NCBI GenBank assembly: GCA_964563975.1 | Contig: CAZLZJ010000005.1 | Span: 17,744 to 81,743 of the forward strand | Source: JAAYJR01 sp964563975 | GTDB lineage: Bacteria; Bacteroidota; Bacteroidia; Bacteroidales; Prolixibacteraceae | Reading direction: 5' to 3' | Length of the DNA stretch: 64,000 nucleotides | Shown: piece after piece, positions 16,788 through 24,318 of the stretch | Position numbering within the stretch: the first letter of the stretch is position 1 | Layout: each line of letters starts with the position of its first letter | Position numbers and translations under genes: made by a program | The notes under the pieces: model-generated | The model's input: only the letters and a program-made list of their open reading frames with translations | Databases searched by the model: none | Told to the model about the DNA's origin: nothing

Positions 16788-17792
16788 ATGAATACCCAAA
16801 ACTCCAATAACAGCATTTCACGCCGTAAATTTATCGGTACTGCCACCACTGCAGCATTGGCTCTTACTTATTTACCTTCAGGCTTTGGCTGCAAAAAATC
16901 TTCATCCTCAAAGTCTGTTTCAGTATTTGGAGGAGTGACTGTCGGGGTCATCACATATAGCTGGAGGAGTATGCCGGGAAGTGCTGATGATATTATCAAT
17001 TACTGTGTAAACGGGGGGATTGGCTCTCTTGAACTGATGGGAGAAGTTGCTGAGGAGTTTGCCGGTATACCGGCATTACCCAAAAGATCACGAGGGGATG
17101 TGAAGATGACCGAAAAAGAGCAGGCTGACTACCAAAAAGCTTTGGCAGATGCCAAAAATGCACAAAGAGAGTGGCGTCTGTCCCTTTCAATGGATAAGTA
17201 TAAGGAGCTTAGGGAAAAGTTTAATAATGCAGGAATAGATATACATACGGTTAAGTTTTCTCCTTCCGGCTGGAGTGACGAAGAGATAGATTATGCATTT
17301 ATTGCTGCCGGTGTAATCGGGGCAAAAGCTATTACTAATGAGATTGGGCATGAGGAGTGCAAAAGGCTTGGTAAGTTTGCTGAAAAGCACAATATGTATG
17401 CAGCTTTTCATAACCATGCCCAGCCGGGTCAGCCGGGGTTCAATTTTGAGGATTTCCTTGCATATTCCCCTCAAAATATGCTTAATTTTGATGCAGGTCA
17501 CTATTTCGGGTCAACAGGCAAACATCCGAATGAGGTCATTGAAAAATTGCACAACCGTATTTACAGCATTCATTTGAAAGATAAAACAGGGCCGGGATCA
17601 GAACCGGCTAATGCCAATATGCCATGGGGTGAAGGAGAAACGCCTATTGCTGATATTCTGAAATTGATACAAAAAAACAGATGGCCCATCTATTGCGATA
17701 TTGAACTTGAATATAATATTCCTGAAGGTTCAGATGCACAGAAGGAGGTAGTTAAGTGTGTTCGGTATTGCAAAGATATTCTTGTGGGCTGA
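16788..17792 (+). CDS. Tat-exported lipoprotein, sugar phosphate isomerase/epimerase-like
   Basis: 334 residues. The N-terminus has a twin-arginine motif SRRKFIG (RR at 12-13), a hydrophobic stretch, and a lipobox-like SGFGC with Cys35, so it is predicted to be folded in the cytoplasm, exported by Tat and lipidated. The mature part is a xylose-isomerase-type TIM barrel: DIHTVKFSPSG, AFHNHAQPG, MLNFDAGHYFGSTG, YSIHLKDK and YCDIELEY hold the likely metal-ligand His, Asp and Glu residues. The substrate is unknown; related proteins act on keto-sugars or inositols. It begins 7 nt after rplQ with no visible terminator or promoter, so it may be co-transcribed with the ribosomal cluster. Confidence 0.85.
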   Translation: MNTQNSNNSISRRKFIGTATTAALALTYLPSGFGCKKSSSSKSVSVFGGVTVGVITYSWRSMPGSADDIINYCVNGGIGSLELMGEVAEEFAGIPALPKRSRGDVKMTEKEQADYQKALADAKNAQREWRLSLSMDKYKELREKFNNAGIDIHTVKFSPSGWSDEEIDYAFIAAGVIGAKAITNEIGHEECKRLGKFAEKHNMYAAFHNHAQPGQPGFNFEDFLAYSPQNMLNFDAGHYFGSTGKHPNEVIEKLHNRIYSIHLKDKTGPGSEPANANMPWGEGETPIADILKLIQKNRWPIYCDIELEYNIPEGSDAQKEVVKCVRYCKDILVG

Positions 17793-17814
17793 GTAATCGC
17801 TGCGGGCCGGTACT

Positions 17815-18717
17815 TCATTTATTGTCTGCACTTTGATCAACCGATTTAAATAGTTTGATTATCTCTTCTGTTTTTATCTCCTTATCGATAAACCCTGCCG
17901 TATGAAAATTTTTTTTCAGAGATTCTAACAGTCTTCTTACCACGATCTTGTCAGAAATAGGTTCTGTATATTTATCCGGTGAGATTTTTTTCTGTTTTTT
18001 CAGATGGTAATCAATTTCTTTTCTGTTTGTTATTGCTCCCTTATTTGAAGGATTTATATAAAAAATTACACTTGTCTTTGTGTCTTTGCCAAGTACTTTT
18101 TTTGCCAGATCGGAATCTACAACAGCTACAAGGGGATTGTTTGGAAAATCGGTCATCATAACCGGTAATCCCAACTGGCGGGCAAGAATTGTATAGAGGA
18201 TGCTAACAGAGACAGGATTGCCTTTTTTTGTTTCCAAAAGCTGATTTAAATAGCAGTTTTGAGGAGAATTAATATTATTCAGGTTTATTGAAAAGCCATT
18301 TACATTGAATAAAAAATGGTTTAATATTGTAATTTTTTCAAGAAGAGTTAATGAATTGTTTAATTCTAACCAGACTGCTTTTCTAATATTTTCAATCTTT
18401 TGTTTTAAACTTAAAATATTGATATCAGGATACTGAAACCTGTCAACATAGATAAATCCTTCGAGAAGATCACATTTATCTGAAAGTATCCATGATTTTA
18501 AAAGTTTTTTGGTCTGTTTGAATTGGAGATTTTGTATTACTGTTTCGATCCGTTCCTGACAATTTTCGTCACAACTAATTTCCCATTTTTCTTCAAGTGC
18601 GGGAATTATTTTCCAGCTCTGTTTGAGAAGCTCCTTCTCTACCGCTTCATAAACCCGGTAATCAGGATCGTCAAGAAGATATATCAATGCTTTTGTCTTT
18701 TTATTTTTTATGTTCAT
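17815..18717 (-). CDS. SirB1-like transglutaminase-fold protein
   Basis: 300 residues with no signal peptide. The central segment TKKGNPVSVSILYTILARQLGLPV followed by NPLVAVVDS resembles the SirB1/transglutaminase-core2 family, in which NPxxLS-like and GLP motifs recur. The N-terminal third is helical, with HEAT-like charge patterns (DDPDYRVYEAVEKELL). Biochemical function is unknown in this family. It lies 6 nt downstream of the nucleoside phosphorylase gene on the same strand, so the two are probably one operon. The annotation rests on the central motif. Confidence 0.7.
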   Translation of the reverse strand: MNIKNKKTKALIYLLDDPDYRVYEAVEKELLKQSWKIIPALEEKWEISCDENCQERIETVIQNLQFKQTKKLLKSWILSDKCDLLEGFIYVDRFQYPDINILSLKQKIENIRKAVWLELNNSLTLLEKITILNHFLFNVNGFSINLNNINSPQNCYLNQLLETKKGNPVSVSILYTILARQLGLPVMMTDFPNNPLVAVVDSDLAKKVLGKDTKTSVIFYINPSNKGAITNRKEIDYHLKKQKKISPDKYTEPISDKIVVRRLLESLKKNFHTAGFIDKEIKTEEIIKLFKSVDQSADNK

Positions 18718-18723
18718 CAGTAA

Positions 18724-19593
18724 TTAATTAGCCAGGTTATCAAGAACTTTTTTTATTAGTTTTTTCATCTCTTCGAAGTAGTTGCTGCAAGCATCTCCGG
18801 TTACTCTGTTAGCTATTATAAGACATACTGTTAATGCATTATGACCCAGTAAATGGGAAAGTCCGTAAATCGCCGAACTTTCCATTTCAAAGTTGGTGAT
18901 CTTGAGATCATTATATTTAAAGCTTTCAAGTGCCGCGTTGAGATTGGGCATTGAGGTTGACAACCTTATTACCCGTCCTTGAGGGCCATAAAACCCGGGA
19001 GCAGAGATAGTTACTCCCTTACTGAATTCAGGGTCGGAGAATCTGGCAATCAAGTTGTCTGATGCATCCATAATATAAAGGTCAGGTAAAGAGCCAAGCC
19101 ATCCAATATCTTTTTTCAAAGCTTTTTCAAATTTATGATCACAATATTTATCTTTTCCTGCATAAAAATTTAAAAGTCCGTCGAATCCAACCGATTTAAG
19201 ACTTACCAGCCATGAATTTACCGCAATCTCTTTTTGGAGGCTCCCGGAAGTACCAATTCTTACGATATTAAGTGACTTTTTCCTTTTATATATTTTTCGG
19301 GTTTTCAGGTCGATATTGACAAGTGCATCCAGTTCGTTAAGTACTATATCTATATTATCGGTACCTATTCCTGTTGAAATTACAGTAAACTTTTTGTTTT
19401 TATAACTGCCTGTAACACTGTTAAATTCGCGGTTGCTGGCAGAAAATGCAATAGTATCAAAAAAAGCTGCAATCTCTCCAACTCTGTTTTGGTCGCCAAC
19501 AAGTATTATATTATCTGCAATATTTTCAGGCTTTAAGTGCAGATGAAATATTGACCCGTCGCTATTTAGAATTAATTCAGACTCTTTAATCAT
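18724..19593 (-). CDS. Nucleoside phosphorylase (PNP/UDP family)
   Basis: 289 residues. The phosphate/ribose loop VRIGTSGSLQKEIAVNS and the base-site segment NFEMESSAIYGLSHLLGHNAL (with the family E-M-E ribose-binding motif), together with the opening IILVGDQNRVGEIAAFFD, place it in the PNP_UDP_1 superfamily, nearest to uridine phosphorylase. It would cleave a nucleoside with phosphate to base plus ribose-1-phosphate in salvage. Exact base specificity cannot be read here. It is the first gene of a two-gene minus-strand unit. Confidence 0.87.
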   Translation of the reverse strand: MIKESELILNSDGSIFHLHLKPENIADNIILVGDQNRVGEIAAFFDTIAFSASNREFNSVTGSYKNKKFTVISTGIGTDNIDIVLNELDALVNIDLKTRKIYKRKKSLNIVRIGTSGSLQKEIAVNSWLVSLKSVGFDGLLNFYAGKDKYCDHKFEKALKKDIGWLGSLPDLYIMDASDNLIARFSDPEFSKGVTISAPGFYGPQGRVIRLSTSMPNLNAALESFKYNDLKITNFEMESSAIYGLSHLLGHNALTVCLIIANRVTGDACSNYFEEMKKLIKKVLDNLAN

Positions 19594-19805
19594 AATTAAA
19601 GATTTACAGGGTTAAAACTATTTAAAATAAGATAAATAGACAATGATTTTTTTTAAAACATTTTAACAATCTATATTTTAAAAAATAAATAAAGAGTCTG
19701 ATTTGTTAGCAACTTATAGAAATAGGCTCTCTTTACTTACTGAATTTATTCTCAATTACACTCTAATTTTCTATTTTTGAATAAATAATAACTAAACTTC
19801 AATAA
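19594..19805. other. Divergent intergenic region, AT-rich
   Basis: 212 nt between the minus-strand nucleoside phosphorylase and the plus-strand repeat protein. It holds one clear TAnnTTTG element for the plus-strand gene (19772-19779). A weak 7-bp inverted repeat, TAAAGAG (19690-19696) with CTCTTTA (19729-19735), is too short to call. No promoter match was found for the minus strand. Confidence 0.4.
19772..19779 (+). promoter_or_regulatory. Bacteroidota-type -7 element (TATTTTTG)
   Basis: Exact match to TAnnTTTG, 26 nt before the ATG at 19806. No TTTG -33 element is seen at the expected 19-21 nt spacing, so the call rests on the -7 element alone. Confidence 0.45.
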
Positions 19806-21638
19806 ATGTCATTTAAAATATTTTTATTTCAGCTTTCAGGAAAGATCAAACCGGTTGAAAAAATTGAATCGCGGCGACATATTTTGCATAATGAGTATCT
19901 TCAGTTTAAATCTGTAGAAAGTTCGGAGGAGTTGAAAGAGTTTCAGGATCTGGAGAAACTAATTACATCTGAGGGCTTTAAAGAGAGGAAGACTAAAATA
20001 AAAAGTCTTCGGTTTAAAGGTAGTGATGAGGAAGATATCTTAAAAGAATTTATTGCATTAAAGAAAAACTCACAGATAAAAAAGTATTTTCAGGTTAAAG
20101 ACTCTTCGGATTTAAAAAGATTTGAATTGTTGAAAGATTCAGATAAGGTGAAGGAGTATCTTCAGCTTACCGACTTTGTTGAAAATGGTTCTTACAGAAG
20201 TGCAAAAGATGAAGCTAAACAACAGATATACAAGGGGTCGGAAGAAAAAGAGCAGGAGAAGGAGTATCAAAAGCTTAAGAGGTCATCTTTAGTAAAAATA
20301 TTTTTGGAATTACACAACTCCGATGCCCTTAAAAGATATGAGTCAATAGCAAATTCAGATAAACTAAAAAAGTATTTTGAATTGCTAAATCTTTCCGGCA
20401 AAGATAGGGAAAAGACCAAAGAGATGAAAAGTCTACGGTCAGACTTTGATATTAAGGATTATTTGAAATTTGAGCGATCACATAAATATAGAATTTACAG
20501 TGAGGCGATTGATAGCTATACTCTTAAGAGATATAATGAGCTGAAACCAATGGTTGAGAGTAAAGAGTTTAAAAAAAGGGTACTCTTTTTAAAGGATAAG
20601 AAAAAATTTGAGAAGAGTGATGCATATAAAAAATTCAGGCGTTTAAAAGAGTTATCATCAAGCGCTGATATAAAGTTTTATTTGAAATATGGGAAATCAT
20701 CGATTTTGAAAAATTATTATGATACACGTGATACAGATATTCTGAAGCATTTTCAGGAGTTAAGCGACCGGGTGTCATCAGAAGAATTTATAAAAAGGAA
20801 AGCCTATTTAGAGGATCCTGAAAAGTGGAAGAAAAGTGAAGAATTTGCCGGTGAACAGCGATATTCAGAGATGAAGAAACGCCCTCATTTAGTTAAGTAT
20901 TTTAAATATAAGGATAGTAACAGATTTGATTTTTTCAAAAAGTGGGAGTTAAGTTTTGAAGATGATTTTTCCGGCAAAGAGTTAAAAAAGGACAAATGGT
21001 CGGTTTTGTCGGTGTGGTCTGAAAAACTGCCCGGGAAAAATTTCAGTTTGCCGGGTGACCTTAATAAATTTACTGAGGGTGAAAATATAAAGACAGAAAG
21101 AAGGTTGATTATAGAAACACGTAAAGAGAGGTCAGAAGGCCTTACTTGGAATCCTGCTGCAGGATTTATTCCCACACAGTTTGACTATACATCGGGATTG
21201 GTTTCAACTTGGAAAAGCTTTTGGCAGGAAAATGGTATTTTTGAGGTAAAAGTAAGATTCAATCCCGTAAAGGAGGCGGTAAGCTCATTTATTTTACAGG
21301 GTGAAAAAAACTCTCCCCGGATACATCTTTTTGAAATGGGGACAAAAAACAGGGTAGGGGTGTCTTATTCTGACAATACAGGTAAGCTTCAAGTGGAGGG
21401 AACAACTATTTCTAACCTGAAAAGGGGGAAGTGGTATATTTTTACTTTTGAGAAAGAGGGAGATTTGCTCACCTGGAAAATTAATGAAACAGAAATATTA
21501 AAACTGCAAAATCATAAATTTGATTTTCCCCTTCATATAAATATTTTAACTATAGTTGTTGATGATATACCGGGTTCGAAATTGCCGGTGAAGTTTCAAA
21601 TTAACGGGGTAAGGTGCTACAAGAGAAGGCAAAATTAA
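19806..21638 (+). CDS. Repeat protein with C-terminal degenerate GH16-like domain
   Basis: 610 residues, no signal peptide and no membrane span. Residues 40-380 are a highly charged helical region with five or six copies of a 60-73-residue unit. Each copy pairs a DIKxYLKxxxS-like motif (88-99, 159-171, 213-225, 286-298, 359-371) with a SxxLKRYxEL-like motif (40-49, 101-109, 172-181, 237-246, 310-319). From FEDDFSG (385-390) a beta-sandwich resembling the GH16/laminarinase fold begins: FDYTSGLVSTWKSF, ENGIFEVKVRF, GKWYIFTFEKEGDLLTWKIN. The GH16 catalytic ExDxxE would align with R505, H507 and E510, so two of three acidic residues are missing and hydrolase activity is unlikely. I know of similar uncharacterised Bacteroidota proteins but no function. 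A cytoplasmic binding or scaffold role is only a guess. Confidence 0.75.
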   Translation: MSFKIFLFQLSGKIKPVEKIESRRHILHNEYLQFKSVESSEELKEFQDLEKLITSEGFKERKTKIKSLRFKGSDEEDILKEFIALKKNSQIKKYFQVKDSSDLKRFELLKDSDKVKEYLQLTDFVENGSYRSAKDEAKQQIYKGSEEKEQEKEYQKLKRSSLVKIFLELHNSDALKRYESIANSDKLKKYFELLNLSGKDREKTKEMKSLRSDFDIKDYLKFERSHKYRIYSEAIDSYTLKRYNELKPMVESKEFKKRVLFLKDKKKFEKSDAYKKFRRLKELSSSADIKFYLKYGKSSILKNYYDTRDTDILKHFQELSDRVSSEEFIKRKAYLEDPEKWKKSEEFAGEQRYSEMKKRPHLVKYFKYKDSNRFDFFKKWELSFEDDFSGKELKKDKWSVLSVWSEKLPGKNFSLPGDLNKFTEGENIKTERRLIIETRKERSEGLTWNPAAGFIPTQFDYTSGLVSTWKSFWQENGIFEVKVRFNPVKEAVSSFILQGEKNSPRIHLFEMGTKNRVGVSYSDNTGKLQVEGTTISNLKRGKWYIFTFEKEGDLLTWKINETEILKLQNHKFDFPLHINILTIVVDDIPGSKLPVKFQINGVRCYKRRQN

Positions 21639-22321
21639 TAATTAAAAAGATAACAAACTGATGCAGAGAGCCTTATTCCGCTCCAGTTTGTTTTCACAGG
21701 TTTTTTTGTATCGTTGAATTGCAGGAAAGCATCCCTGTTTCCCACCAACCTGTTTTTACTGCCTGTGTCAATTAAATAACCGGCATTGGCTCCGAACTCT
21801 ATACTGCCTGTATTGTATGCCAGCCTCAACTTGGGCTCTGCCTGGACAGCGCCTGATTTAAAGCTTTTTTTATCATTATAGGTGATTACTTTTTCCTTCA
21901 TTTCTAATTTTGAAAAGGCATATGAAATTCGTGTTTCTCCGTAAAGGTTAACTGCTTTGTTAATCAGCTTAAGCCTTGCAGCAACACCGGGCGACCAGGA
22001 GGTGAGTATATTGTCGACCTGCAGTTCACCTGAATAATCTTTATAACTTATTCTTGAGCCTGTGGTGTTGAATGACCCTGATATACCGAACGACAAGAGG
22101 TCTGTTGCCTGATAGAGAATCCCGATATTATAAAATGGTTGCATCGGGAAATCGTCGGTTATCTTTCCTTTCACCGGAAGGTTTTTTAATATGGTTGAAT
22201 TCATATCTCTCATGTCATTTAACGAGTATGACCCAATTCCGTAACCTGCCTCGATAATTAATTGTGAAAAGGAACTATATACAAGTAGTATAAAGATGAT
22301 TATAGATATGATTTTTTTCAT
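21635..22321 (-). CDS. Putative outer-membrane beta-barrel protein
   Basis: 228 residues. The N-terminus MKKIISIIIFILLVYSSFSQ is a classic signal peptide. Mature alternating strands (LIIEAGYGIGSYSL, LLSFGISGSFNTTGSRISY, LYGETRISYAFSKLEM, GIRLSASVCYLFNY) end in an aromatic residue region, as in small outer-membrane barrels. Specific function unknown. It ends 4 nt inside the opposite-strand 610-aa gene (tail-to-tail overlap) and follows the 615-aa lipoprotein gene by 58 nt, so they are probably co-transcribed. Confidence 0.65.
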   Translation of the reverse strand: MKKIISIIIFILLVYSSFSQLIIEAGYGIGSYSLNDMRDMNSTILKNLPVKGKITDDFPMQPFYNIGILYQATDLLSFGISGSFNTTGSRISYKDYSGELQVDNILTSWSPGVAARLKLINKAVNLYGETRISYAFSKLEMKEKVITYNDKKSFKSGAVQAEPKLRLAYNTGSIEFGANAGYLIDTGSKNRLVGNRDAFLQFNDTKKPVKTNWSGIRLSASVCYLFNY

Positions 22322-22379
22322 TTGTCATGATTTTTATCTGTTAATATAAGGATATTCGTGGTTGGCTTAGCAAAGTATT

Positions 22380-24227
22380 TCAATATTCAAGCTTATGTCT
22401 GAGCCCTTCGGTGAAGAGAATTTTATTACTGAGGAAGAGGCTTGTATAGTTACTGTTATTATCTCCGAAGTTGAAAGTTTTAACCTCTTTTTTTTGTTCA
22501 CCGGTATTCAGGTCATAGATTGTTATCAGGTCTCTCTCCTCGTTCAAGGTGACAAGTTCATTATTATTCCAGTCGATATCGTAGAAATATTTATCATTTA
22601 CAGCTGTTTCGGAGATGATGGTTAGGTCGTCAGGAGCTATCCTGGTCAATGATCCGTTTTTAAAATAGAGAAGATGCCCGGTTACCGGGTCAAAATCAAA
22701 GAAACCTATATCGCAGCTGCTCCATATCATGACCGCTTTACCCTCTTCTAATTTGAACAGCTCTGTAAGATAGTTCGGCCAAATACCCTTGATATGCCTT
22801 ATACAGAAAAAATTACCGTCGGGTGATATTCTCATTTTGTCTCCTAAGTTTGATTCACCATCGATCCTGAATGTCGCCTCTGCCGTTTTGTTCAGGAAGT
22901 CGTAAAAATAGTAGTCAGCTTTTTGGTTATAAAATACCCCCTTCCCGTTATTGGCAATTTCGAACTGAACAGGCATCTCCTCACCGGGAAATGATGAATT
23001 GGGAATTATATCAATGACCTCCATCGTTTTTGTATCTGTCAGTTCGAGTTGTAAAGGTTTTGCAGATAACATCTTTTTTCCGTCAGGTGAAACAGATAAA
23101 TAGACATATTGGGAGGGTATTGAACCGGTTATGATATTTTTGTCACAGTCGAATTTATAAACCCGGTATATATCGGAAAAGTAGCAATTGTTCCCTAAGG
23201 GAGCTGCAAATATCGAAAAGGGAAATATTGGCATCGGGTCACCAATAATAATATCTTCTGTCGGGCTTGCCATGAACCTGAGGTCATCGAAGCTGTTTAA
23301 CGGGATTTCCCTTTTTTTCGGCTTGGGAAGCACATAAAACTTAGTTTCTACGGCAAACCTGCCCTCTTCAAAGGTAAAGCTGTCAGCTGAGCCGCCCTCA
23401 ATATATGCCAATTCGTTAAAGTGGTTAAAACGGTTATAAGATTCAAATATTCTGTAGCCGGCAATATTGTTTTCAAATTTACTTTTCTCCCAGGAAACCT
23501 CAATAACCAGGTCATCTCTTTTTTGGGCAACTGCTTTGGGGAGCCCCTCTTCATAATATACATGGCGGCTGGTAAATGTACCATTGTCAGTTTCAGTCAC
23601 TATATAGTAATCGCCATTATACCCGATATATGATTCATCGTAAAGAAAAGTTCTGTTCTGATCGTCTATAATATCAATTTTATAAAAAACAGAATTAAAT
23701 ATATGGTATTTGCGAAACCCGATCCCTTTGAATTTTTCCCATTCAATTCTGAGACTTCCGTTTTTAGGGGTTACGCCGATAATTTGTGAGGCTGTATCTG
23801 CATCATCCAGGAAGTAAAGGATAAAGGTTTTTGAAAAGAGAAAACCTTCGGCATTGACCTTATCAGCAAGGCTCCCGGATCCCGAACTTCTGAATAATTC
23901 AACATTTAACTCATAGGGGATACCTTTTTGATACTGTCCCGGGTTAAAGCTGAATGTAAAATTGCCTGAAGTAGACTCTATTTTTGACAGCTGAATATTA
24001 TTAAGCCGGAAGAGGGCAAACCTGACTTTTGAATCCGGTGTGGAATAGTAAAGTGTTGTATACCCCGTTATTGGTACATAAATGGTATCTGACGAAAAAT
24101 TCAGGTTAACGTTGATGTCAGGTACTTCGGTTATGGGCTCAACATCGACTTCGTAAATGCCTTCCGGTTCAAATTCACATGCTGAAATTATGAAAATAAA
24201 GGCTGTGAAATATAAAAATATTCTCAT
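22380..24227 (-). CDS. Surface lipoprotein with Ig/FnIII-like and beta-propeller-like regions
   Basis: 615 residues. The N-terminus MRIFLYFTAFIFIISAC is a lipoprotein signal with Cys17 as the lipidation site. The next stretch, EFEPEG..., is acidic, consistent with a surface-export signal in this phylum. Residues about 155-310 resemble fibronectin-type repeats (TPKNGSLRIEWEKFKGIGFRKYHIF, LVIEVSWEKSKFENNIAGYRIFES). The remainder has recurring YLSVSPDGKKMLSA and MRISPDGNFFCIRH blades typical of WD40/PD40-like propellers. No catalytic residues are recognised. Function unknown; it sits between the patatin-barrel gene (91 nt) and the small barrel gene. Confidence 0.65.
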   Translation of the reverse strand: MRIFLYFTAFIFIISACEFEPEGIYEVDVEPITEVPDINVNLNFSSDTIYVPITGYTTLYYSTPDSKVRFALFRLNNIQLSKIESTSGNFTFSFNPGQYQKGIPYELNVELFRSSGSGSLADKVNAEGFLFSKTFILYFLDDADTASQIIGVTPKNGSLRIEWEKFKGIGFRKYHIFNSVFYKIDIIDDQNRTFLYDESYIGYNGDYYIVTETDNGTFTSRHVYYEEGLPKAVAQKRDDLVIEVSWEKSKFENNIAGYRIFESYNRFNHFNELAYIEGGSADSFTFEEGRFAVETKFYVLPKPKKREIPLNSFDDLRFMASPTEDIIIGDPMPIFPFSIFAAPLGNNCYFSDIYRVYKFDCDKNIITGSIPSQYVYLSVSPDGKKMLSAKPLQLELTDTKTMEVIDIIPNSSFPGEEMPVQFEIANNGKGVFYNQKADYYFYDFLNKTAEATFRIDGESNLGDKMRISPDGNFFCIRHIKGIWPNYLTELFKLEEGKAVMIWSSCDIGFFDFDPVTGHLLYFKNGSLTRIAPDDLTIISETAVNDKYFYDIDWNNNELVTLNEERDLITIYDLNTGEQKKEVKTFNFGDNNSNYTSLFLSNKILFTEGLRHKLEY

Positions 24228-24318
24228 TGTTTAATTTATTGTATTAATCTATTTAAAATTATTTTAATAATTAAAAAAATTTAAATTTAAAATTATTTTG
24301 TAAAATATTAATGCTTTA

